Positions 50,862 through 58,291 of a DNA stretch of 64,000 nucleotides are shown piece after piece (positions within the stretch are counted from its first letter, which is position 1; each line of letters opens with the position of its first letter). Source of the stretch: Sphingomonas glacialis. Its GTDB lineage: Bacteria; Pseudomonadota; Alphaproteobacteria; Sphingomonadales; Sphingomonadaceae. The notes beneath the pieces were generated by a model. It was not told the DNA's origin. It did not search any database and saw only the letters and a list, made by a program, of their open reading frames with translations. A program made the position numbers and the translations under genes. The DNA lies in NCBI RefSeq assembly GCF_006439055.1, contig NZ_RCZC01000005.1:1-64000 (forward strand), given 5' to 3'.

Positions 50862-52427
50862 TTACGTCAAGTCGATTGCGAAAAGGCAAACGCCAGGCTC
50901 GCGACTCTCGAGAGACAGCGTGTCCGTCAACAGCGGCTCGAGCCTGATAACGACCACACGATCGGTCGACGAAGATGCTGCGGGCGGTATCTTGAAACGT
51001 GTCGTCGTGGCGACAGCCTCGAGCATGACGCTATCGTGGCGCACGCCATTGATGCGCAAAATCACGCCGCGCATCTCCGAATTGAGATGGGGATCCCCGC
51101 TCAGCTGCAGGGAAATTTCGGAGACTTGCTTTTGCACGCGCAGCGCGATGATCGATGCCGACCCTAGCGAGCGGACATGATCTCCATTAACATCTCCCCA
51201 TCCCGACGTGAGAAACATCGCTTCAAAATCAGGCCCCAATTCCTTAACGCGATAGCTACCCACACCCAAAGCGGCGTCATAGCTGTTTCCCAGTCCGGGA
51301 TTCGGAAGCCTGTTAAAGGTCAACGGCCCAAGCGCCACCGAGACAAAACGATCATCCCCGGGCGAGAGCCGACCGCGTCGCGACGTGGAGACGAGGATGT
51401 GCGACGACGGCGGAACCGCAGTCAGAAATCCGACGTCAAAGCTCGCGTATCCCAACGGGATCGCGAATTCGGCCAAGTCTTGTTCGCCACACCTGATAAT
51501 CACCGTTTGGTCTGGAAATACGTTGAAAAGACCAATAGAACAGCCGATGGACTCGGCGTCATTCGGCGAGACGAATTCAAAGCCCTTGCCGCTGCACCAC
51601 GATATCTGCGTAGGAATGCCCAGATCGGGGTACGGCCCTTCGCTTGACCCAACACCAGTCAGCGGAAGCCCGGTCTTCGGTGTATGCCGGGCAAACGGAG
51701 AGAGCGATTCGCCGTAGAACAAGCGGTCGACGACGGCCGGCTTGCGCGAGAATTTGCGATAGGTCCGTGAAAACTCCTGCCGGAGCCGCTCGCTTCGCAG
51801 TGCCGAAAAGCCGCCTGCCATATAATGACAAACCGTTTCGTCGATATGTTGGAACGAGGCGCCCTGCGCAAAGGCGCGAAACATGAAGTCGTGATCCGCG
51901 CAGATCTCGAGACGCGTATCATAGCGCAGCCTGCGCAATAGCGAAATGCGGGTGAACGTTGCCTGATGGCCCGGTATCCGGCTATGCCAGCGATGGTCGA
52001 CATCGCCGGCCTCCAAGGCGTGGAACGTGAGATCGAAGCGCGCCGCCTTATGAAGATGGTGGCGACGTCCGTTTACGTACACATGGTCGCCGAATACCAC
52101 GTCCGCATCGTCGCGCATCGCCGCGGCGATCGTCGATAGCACCTCGGACGAGTAGAATCTGTCTTTGGCATTAAGGAACAGGACGTAGTCTCCGCTGCAG
52201 AACTCCAAAGCATCGTTCATAGCAGCGAAAATACCTGCATCCTCGATCCTGACGACGCGCGATATCGAGTCCTTGTAAGGAGCCAGAACCGCAGGCGTGT
52301 CGTCCCAGCTGCCGCCATCGATGACGATATATTCATAGTCCTTGAACGATTGCTGCAGCACGCTTTCAATAGTCAACGGGAGATCATCCGCTGCATTGAG
52401 AGCAACGGTTACAATACTAAACTTCAT
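50862..52427 (-). CDS. GT2 glycosyltransferase with C-terminal beta domain
   Basis: 521-aa protein. Residues 1-about 240 are a family-2 transferase: MKFSIVTVALNAADDLPLTIESVL, DYEYIVIDGGSWDDTP, DAGIFAAMNDALEFCSGDYVLFLNAKD (DxD replaced by NAKD) and GHQATFTR; it resembles WcaA/WbbD-like transferases of capsule clusters. The remaining about 280 residues are beta-rich and not an enzyme domain I know. A stretch SSEGPYPDLGIPTQISW matches one in the GT2 protein at 53532-55226. Transfer acceptor and sugar unknown. ATG 52427 precedes the conserved start. The three-gene GT block has lower GC than its surroundings. Confidence 0.8.
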   Translation of the reverse strand: MKFSIVTVALNAADDLPLTIESVLQQSFKDYEYIVIDGGSWDDTPAVLAPYKDSISRVVRIEDAGIFAAMNDALEFCSGDYVLFLNAKDRFYSSEVLSTIAAAMRDDADVVFGDHVYVNGRRHHLHKAARFDLTFHALEAGDVDHRWHSRIPGHQATFTRISLLRRLRYDTRLEICADHDFMFRAFAQGASFQHIDETVCHYMAGGFSALRSERLRQEFSRTYRKFSRKPAVVDRLFYGESLSPFARHTPKTGLPLTGVGSSEGPYPDLGIPTQISWCSGKGFEFVSPNDAESIGCSIGLFNVFPDQTVIIRCGEQDLAEFAIPLGYASFDVGFLTAVPPSSHILVSTSRRGRLSPGDDRFVSVALGPLTFNRLPNPGLGNSYDAALGVGSYRVKELGPDFEAMFLTSGWGDVNGDHVRSLGSASIIALRVQKQVSEISLQLSGDPHLNSEMRGVILRINGVRHDSVMLEAVATTTRFKIPPAASSSTDRVVVIRLEPLLTDTLSLESREPGVCLFAIDLT

Positions 52428-52470
52428 TAGCGCAGGACTCCGTGATCGTTCCGATCGCACAAGGCGGGGC

Positions 52471-53511
52471 TTAACCCCATCGTCTTGCGCTCGCGGCCCG
52501 ACGCAACTTGTTCACGAAATGGCTCGAGAAGTCCGGCGTGCTCCACCGCCGACCGTCATTCGAGAGATAGCTCTCGAATCTGTCCTGATCGTGATCCCAT
52601 TCCGCGCGCACCGACCGCGCTTTGCGAATTGCTCCGCGACTGATGCTTACGAGGTCGGCGTCCGAGAACTTCGTCTCGATCTTCGGGTCGCCTATGTCGT
52701 AAAGGATGCCGCTGACCCCATGGGACAGATATTCGTTCATGGTCGGCACGTCCGGGGCTACGACGATCTGCCCGCGCGACATCGCCTCCAAGGTGGCCAT
52801 GCCGATACCTTCGCGCACGCGCGGCGCGAAGAAGAAAAGCGGAAGCCCCGAGATCGAAGCGTATTCCTTGTGATCCTTGAACCAAGTCGACGTCGAATAC
52901 GTCATCGCTGCGCCGGAGCTGCCCGGCTCCGACGCAGGCGGCGTAATAATGTGCTTCTCGACAGGGTCGGGCGCTAAATGCACATGGAGCGCGCTAACGC
53001 CCAATTGCTGGCACAGCGATTCGACAAGCAAGAGGTTTAGCGGCGAGTCCGGCCGACGTTCCCAGAAGAACGCATCACGCCGATTTATCGTGGACCGTTC
53101 GGTTGCGCTGGGATCGATCGGGGGAATATATTGGAAATACGCCGAGTTGCATTCGAGCTCAGTCAATTGCTCATGCAACGTCCGAGAAAACGAAATAAAC
53201 TGGGCGCCGAGGAACTGTTGCCAAAAAGCGTCAGATCGACCAACCGCGCCGTCGTACATAGGAATGATCGTAAACCTGCCCAGATCGAGATCAATTAGGC
53301 GGTTTGCAATGTCTTCCGTTTGGAAAAAAACGTAGTGATCGTAATCCGATTGCGCCAATTCCTCAACGAGCGCATCCTCGTCAGCCAGAGAAACGCCCGG
53401 AAAAATCGGAAATTCGTCTACTTTTTCGCTGATCTTTTTGAGAGCGTTGAACACGAACTGTGTTGACCGCGTCTTATTATGATAGCTGTGGTCTACAAAG
53501 CAAACCCGCAT
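52471..53511 (-). CDS. Glycosyltransferase, GT4-like
   Basis: 346-aa GT-B-type transferase, less typical than the others. N-terminus MRVCFVDHSYHNKTRSTQFVFNALKK; the C-terminal part shows SGLPLFFFAPRVREGIGMATLEAMSRGQIVVAPDVPTMNEYL in overlapping blocks, with the ExFGxxxxE-like motif as REGIGMATLEAM and a following NEYLSHGVSGILYD that fits GT1-family donor sites. Sugar and acceptor are unknown. ATG 53511 follows AGGAGA. It lies between two GT2 genes on the same strand (gaps of 43 and 20 bases), so all three form one operon for surface polysaccharide assembly. Confidence 0.72.
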   Translation of the reverse strand: MRVCFVDHSYHNKTRSTQFVFNALKKISEKVDEFPIFPGVSLADEDALVEELAQSDYDHYVFFQTEDIANRLIDLDLGRFTIIPMYDGAVGRSDAFWQQFLGAQFISFSRTLHEQLTELECNSAYFQYIPPIDPSATERSTINRRDAFFWERRPDSPLNLLLVESLCQQLGVSALHVHLAPDPVEKHIITPPASEPGSSGAAMTYSTSTWFKDHKEYASISGLPLFFFAPRVREGIGMATLEAMSRGQIVVAPDVPTMNEYLSHGVSGILYDIGDPKIETKFSDADLVSISRGAIRKARSVRAEWDHDQDRFESYLSNDGRRWSTPDFSSHFVNKLRRAASARRWG

Positions 53512-53531
53512 TAAGATCTCCTATGGTTATC

Positions 53532-55226
53532 CTATTGATCAGTAAAGGCGATGTCTTTGACCGAAAAATCGTCCGATCCTGCTACATCTCTTGCTTCGAT
53601 CCGCATGACAGTACGCCCGGCGAAAAAAAATCCTTCGAAAGCAACGGTCAGAGCGGCCTCATTCCCCGCGTCGATCGCCTTGGTCCATCCTGACGTCATT
53701 CCAGAGATCGTAGCTCGAAAATCACGCGCCCCGGTAGAATTCCGCAATATCTGAAGTTGTATGGTCCGGGGACCTGTACGATCACTGAATATTTCGAGAC
53801 CGCCCCCCCCTTCGTTGCCGGACTCGAAACGCGCGCCAGCCGAGACATTGGCCCGCCATTCGCCATCATTCGCACTGCGATTCGCGTTGGAATCTGCAGA
53901 AAACGCGGAGGCGGAAGCAGGCCCATCGACATGCCATGCGAGCACATCGATATACAAAAGCCGCAGGTCGGGACTTGCAAGCGGGTGCTCGGGAAGGATC
54001 GCAAGGTCGTTCCTACCACGCTCGAAGACGACAGGAAAGAGGAGCTCGTGGCTCTGGCTCTCCAAGCTCGCCGGTATTGTCGCCTCGTAAAGAAGCCTGC
54101 CGTGCGACCGAATGCGCACGTTCGTTTGATCATAGATCGACCGACACTGCAAACGCACGAGATACCTGCCGGGGTCGCTTACCTCGAAGGCGACCGTCGC
54201 CTCACCCGCCTGGACCCATCGCACGCCACTGGGAAGGTCGAATTCGGGAAAGGGCCCCTCAGGCGCCCCCATCCCGTCCACCACCCGCCCGCGCAAGGCC
54301 GTCGCCGCGCCGCCATCGCTGTACAGTCGCGGTGCCGGGCCCTGCCCGACGAGCGACATGATCTTCGTCCAGTTTCGCAAGTCCGGCCGATATTTGCCGA
54401 CAGGCGCCATCACGGGCTGCGGACGGCTCTCCGCGGGCGCCGACTGACCGTCGCTTTCATAGCCCTCAGCTAGGGCTTCATAATCGGCGCGCCCGCTTCG
54501 ATCGAGCACCGCATCGATTTCGACGTGATATTTGGTGATGTTTTCGGACAATTGGCCCGGCCGCCGCCGGTGGTACGCGATCAGGGCATCCAGAGCGATA
54601 TACTCCGTCGTGCGCGCCATCTTCCGCCAGAGATCCCAATCCCCCGCAAGCCTGAGCGTCGGGTCGAGACCCCCGACCTCCTCCCACACGCGCCGCTTCC
54701 AAAACGTCCCTTCCTGCATAACAAAGGGTCGTTTGCGCCCATCGTGAAGCCCGGCCGCGAGAAACGCGCGCGCAAAGCCCATCACGGGCGCCACGCCCAT
54801 GTTCTCGCCATCGCCATTGAGCCAGGCAGCCCGTCCCCCCACCAATTCCGCATCAGGCAAACCATTGAACGCCGATGCGACCGTTGCAAGGGCTCCGGGA
54901 GCCAGCATATCATCCGAATTGATCCAGGTCATCGCGTCGGGGGCGCTCACCGATAGGCGCTCGAATCCCTTGTTCAAGGCGTCGTACATCCCCGTGTCGG
55001 CACCGCTCTCGTACAGCAATTCCACGCTGCGGCAGTTCAATAGCCCGGGCGATCGCTTTACGAAAGCTTGCCACTGCCGCACTATTCCGGCCGTCCCGTC
55101 CGACGACCCGCCGTCTCTCACGACATAGCTGATATCAAAATCACCGGACTGGAAAATAACAGAACGAATTGTATCGCTCAGATACATCTCCGATTGAAGT
55201 GTCGGCGTTACAATCGCAAATCGCAC
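53532..55226 (-). CDS. GT2 glycosyltransferase with C-terminal beta domain (second copy)
   Basis: 564-aa protein with a GT2 domain at residues 1-about 260: FAIVTPTLQSEMYLSDTIRSVI, VRDGGSSDGTAGIVRQW, SGADTGMYDALNKGF, ITW-like MTWINSDDML (DDM in place of DxD) and FWKRRVWEEVGGLDP. The C-terminal about 300 residues are beta-rich, with GAPEGPFPEFDLPSGVRWVQAGEATVAFEV resembling the segment in the GT2 protein at 50862-52427, then a second beta block (FRATISGMTSGW). GTG 55226 starts the conserved sequence. First gene of the three-gene GT operon; its upstream region is the AT-rich gap. Confidence 0.8.
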   Translation of the reverse strand: MRFAIVTPTLQSEMYLSDTIRSVIFQSGDFDISYVVRDGGSSDGTAGIVRQWQAFVKRSPGLLNCRSVELLYESGADTGMYDALNKGFERLSVSAPDAMTWINSDDMLAPGALATVASAFNGLPDAELVGGRAAWLNGDGENMGVAPVMGFARAFLAAGLHDGRKRPFVMQEGTFWKRRVWEEVGGLDPTLRLAGDWDLWRKMARTTEYIALDALIAYHRRRPGQLSENITKYHVEIDAVLDRSGRADYEALAEGYESDGQSAPAESRPQPVMAPVGKYRPDLRNWTKIMSLVGQGPAPRLYSDGGAATALRGRVVDGMGAPEGPFPEFDLPSGVRWVQAGEATVAFEVSDPGRYLVRLQCRSIYDQTNVRIRSHGRLLYEATIPASLESQSHELLFPVVFERGRNDLAILPEHPLASPDLRLLYIDVLAWHVDGPASASAFSADSNANRSANDGEWRANVSAGARFESGNEGGGGLEIFSDRTGPRTIQLQILRNSTGARDFRATISGMTSGWTKAIDAGNEAALTVAFEGFFFAGRTVMRIEARDVAGSDDFSVKDIAFTDQ

Positions 55227-56169
55227 ACTATACCCCTTGCAAACCCCCGAAAAAGTATACCGACAACTTCGTCAATTAGACTAACGCCTGCAATACTGCT
55301 CTTATTTTACAGCTCTATTTTATCAATAATTAAAGTATCACGAGCATGTCGAATCAGCGCCAAACACGAGCCCCCTCGGTAGGCACATTAGCGATTATTT
55401 GATAGATTGATATGTAAAACTTATTTTTACTGCATTTAGGCAACAACAAAATACAAATGCGTCACGGTCTACGTTCGTGGCGCTCGGCTCGCACGCCATC
55501 GACTTGGGCCTATAAGGCCGCCCTGTCGATGCCCGGATGATCGGCATCCGGCGTTCCGACGGGCGACAATCGCCAACGACCAACCGACAAGAGTACGTCC
55601 GATTCACAAGTAACCCGCCCCCACCTGATCGACCGAACCTATACGCAGGCATATTGAAGAAGTGTCCGGAATCAACGCAAGACCTGGGCGAAGGAGCTGG
55701 ACGGCCATCATTCGAGTCGACAAATCAGCATTTTTGACTTTCCCATCCCGAGATATCAAACCCGTACAAATACGGGTGCAACTTCACTTCGATCGTAAAT
55801 CCGTAAGCAGATCGGCGCGACACCGTTGCAAACGGAATGCGACGCCCCCACCGACCGCACGCCGCCTATTTGGCGATACGTATAGCGCGATTTCCCATTC
55901 GGCTTCGTTCGATGCCCTACAATCGTCCGCGATTTTTTGATAGCCAAAACTCCAAAGCCGACACGCTTTGCGCTCACGCGCCAAGCTCGCACGGCAGGCG
56001 CCAGCGCGAGCAGCCCCCGTGAGCTCATCGCATACGGCCGCTTCGCAATTCTCGAACGCAAAACCCCGCCTCGCCGAAGCAGGCGGCGCTTCAACCACCT
56101 TACGACGTTCGCCCGCAGCCTGCCCTGTGGCTGAATGTGTCTGGCGCCGATGGGAGCGTCGGCTCGAGG
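55227..56169. other. Gene-poor, locally AT-rich interval
   Basis: No reading frame here has a recognisable domain or good ribosome site; the frames of 60-110 codons overlap each other on both strands and look like chance. Bases 55240-55450 are clearly AT-richer than the rest of the window (for example TTTTATCAATAATTAAAG near 55320), in contrast with GC-rich flanks. The gap probably holds the promoter of the glycosyltransferase operon, with TATACT near 55252 on the minus strand as a possible -10. It may be decayed DNA at the edge of an acquired polysaccharide island. Confidence 0.5.
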
Positions 56170-56727
56170 CTAGAAAGCACCCGCGTGTCGCAGCTGTAGG
56201 GCCTGCACGAGGATCAGCGTTTTGGCGTCGGTCAGCCGACCGGCGGCGGCGTCGACCGCTAGCTGCGCGAGGGGAATCTCGTACGCCACAATATTTTCAT
56301 GCTCTTCGGCACACCCCCCGCCCGGACCGACACGCATCGCAGTGTCGTAGGGAGCAAGAAAAAGATGCAGCCGTTCGGTGGAGATCGATGGCATAGACCA
56401 GAGATGGACGACGGACTCGAGTTCAAGCAAAGCCACGCCACCCTCTTCCAGCGCCTCGCGCCGCGCGCAGGTCTCTGGGTCCAAGCCGTCCAGTCGCCCG
56501 GCGATCGCCTCCAACGGCGGCTCGTCCCCACTGATGAGAACCGCCGCCCGGGGCTGCCTGATCAGCAATGCGACCTTCCGGATCGGGTCGTAGGGCAACA
56601 CGACGGCACCCGCGCCGTGATCCTCGACATGACGTTCGACGATCGCGCCATCAGCCAGCAACATCTCGACGCGCGTTACGTTCACCCAGCCTTCGATCAG
56701 CGCATCGCGTTTCAGAATTACGGTCAT
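56170..56727 (-). CDS. Nudix hydrolase, GDP-mannose pyrophosphatase-like
   Basis: 185-aa Nudix hydrolase resembling the ADP-ribose/GDP-mannose pyrophosphatase branch (NudK/NudF). The strand before the Nudix box reads VVLPYDPIRKVALLIRQPRAAVL. The box itself is EAIAGRLDGLDPETCARREALEEGGV: the REALEEGG half fits REUXEEXGU, but the first half is one residue shorter than usual and its Glu is Asp/Leu. AEEHENIVAYEIPL and DAKTLILVQAL fit the family end. With a GDP-fucose synthase gene next door on the same strand, hydrolysis of GDP-sugars is plausible, not proven. Confidence 0.82.
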   Translation of the reverse strand: MTVILKRDALIEGWVNVTRVEMLLADGAIVERHVEDHGAGAVVLPYDPIRKVALLIRQPRAAVLISGDEPPLEAIAGRLDGLDPETCARREALEEGGVALLELESVVHLWSMPSISTERLHLFLAPYDTAMRVGPGGGCAEEHENIVAYEIPLAQLAVDAAAGRLTDAKTLILVQALQLRHAGAF

Positions 56728-56897
56728 GCCCCGGCCAAGCCTCGAATATCGGTCAGCAAAGCGGTATCATGCCGACAGGAAAAGTGCGCGAGCCAAGCTG
56801 CGCTATAGGGCAAGCCTTCCGGCTTTCTGCGGCGTCCAGGCGTTGTGAAGCCGCGCCGGCGGCGCTTCCGGACGAAGCGCGGCGCGGGCGCGACCCA

Positions 56898-57833
56898 TCA
56901 GACCTGCTGAGCTGCGGGAGCGTTCTTCAGGAACCACTCGATCGTCGAGCGAATACCGTCGCGCAGCTCGATCTTGTGCGACCATCCCATGTCGCGCAGG
57001 CGATGCGAGTCCATGACCTTGCGCGGCGTGCCATCTGGCTTGCTCGCATCGAAAACCAGCCTGCCCGTAAACCCGACCTCCGAGGCGATCGTCTCCGCCA
57101 ACTGCCGAATGGTGACTTCGGCCTCGCTGCCGCAGTTGATATGCTCATATTCAAAATAATTGTCGTGACAGAAAACAACACCAGCGGCCAAGTCATCGAC
57201 ATGCATGAATTCGCGCAGTGGAGCCCCCGAACCCCAGACTTCGAGGGTTTCCTCACCTCGCGTTTTTGCCAGGAGAACCTTGCGGATCAAAGCCGGCAAG
57301 ACATGGCTGGTTTTCAAATCGAAGTTATCGCCAGGCCCATAGAGATTGCAGGGCATGACTGAGACGTATTTGCGACCATATTGGCGCATATAGGCTTGGC
57401 ATAGCTTGATACCGGCGATTTTGGCGATCGCATACCATTCGTTGGTAGGTTCGAGCGCACCCGTCAGGAGGCTGGTTTCCTTGATCGGCTGCTCGGCGAA
57501 CTTTGGATAGATGCACGACGATCCCAGAAAGACCAGACGATCGACGTCGGCTTTATGCGCGGCGTGGATGACATTGTTCTGAATGCACAAATTGTCATAC
57601 AGAAAATCGACTGGCTGCGTGTCGTTCGCCATGATCCCGCCCACCTTGGCGGCGCAAAAGATGATCGATGTCGGCTTATTCTTGTTGACCCAGGCATGAA
57701 CGGCGTCCTGATCGCTAAGGTCGAGTTCCTGCCGGCTTACCGTAAGGACTTTGCGCCCTTCATTTTCCAGAGCGCGGACAACGGCGCTGCCCACCATCCC
57801 TCGATGCCCGGCAATCCAAATCACGTCCTGCAT
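56898..57833 (-). CDS. fcl: GDP-L-fucose synthase (GDP-4-keto-6-deoxymannose epimerase/reductase)
   Basis: 311-aa short-chain dehydrogenase. Nucleotide site GHRGMVGSA at 9-17, SSCIYP with the catalytic Ser, and Y134-x-x-x-K138 in NEWYAIAKIAG, followed by CQAYMRQYGRKYVSVMPCNLYGPGDNFD and PLREFMHVDDLA, all diagnostic of Fcl/WcaG. It makes GDP-fucose from GDP-4-keto-6-deoxymannose. The gene for the preceding step (GDP-mannose 4,6-dehydratase, gmd) is not in the window. ATG 57833 is used because GGAGCGG lies just ahead; an ATG four codons earlier is possible. Confidence 0.92.
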   Translation of the reverse strand: MQDVIWIAGHRGMVGSAVVRALENEGRKVLTVSRQELDLSDQDAVHAWVNKNKPTSIIFCAAKVGGIMANDTQPVDFLYDNLCIQNNVIHAAHKADVDRLVFLGSSCIYPKFAEQPIKETSLLTGALEPTNEWYAIAKIAGIKLCQAYMRQYGRKYVSVMPCNLYGPGDNFDLKTSHVLPALIRKVLLAKTRGEETLEVWGSGAPLREFMHVDDLAAGVVFCHDNYFEYEHINCGSEAEVTIRQLAETIASEVGFTGRLVFDASKPDGTPRKVMDSHRLRDMGWSHKIELRDGIRSTIEWFLKNAPAAQQV

Positions 57834-57845
57834 GCACCGCTCCAA

Positions 57846-58291
57846 TTAGATCTGCTGCGTCGCGCGCCGCTATCGGCATAACTGGTTTCGACGTCAAGGC
57901 TTGGGCCATTGGCAATCTCCGCAGGCCAGCCCGTCGTAGAACGTTACCAACTACCGAGATCCAACGGTCAAGACTCTTAGCCAAGTACCGGTCCTTGCCC
58001 GTTTTTGCGCAGCATAGCAATTCGTCCAAAACCGCTTGCAAAGCTGGTCGGATGCGCTTCGGTCGCGGGGCGAACGGTTGCCCGCATCGTCATCGCACAG
58101 ACGCGCCGCGCACCGTCGCGTGCGAACGTCAACCCGACCGCGCTGGCCCATGCTATCCCGTTACACCGCGCGAGCCCTATTAATGCCGCAGCAGGCACTC
58201 TATTTAGACACCAGCCCCTCCCGCAGGCGGCATTTATGATGTGACGGCTGATGCGACAGCCAAGAACCACCGCGGAGACTTTCAGTTGAAT
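57846..58291. other. Intergenic region between fcl and beta-helix gene
   Basis: About 450 bases between two divergently transcribed genes. No RNA gene, clear terminator or convincing small protein was found. Short frames on both strands (60-100 codons) overlap each other and lack ribosome sites. It must contain the promoters of fcl and of the beta-helix gene. GTG 58241 opens the frame of the latter but gives a leader without a signal-peptide start, so the start is placed at 58292. Confidence 0.5.

Noticed and set aside
55395..56098. Several 60-110 codon frames on both strands in the AT-rich gap
   Set aside because: They overlap each other, have no ribosome sites, and match no family I know; transposase remnants were considered but not supported.
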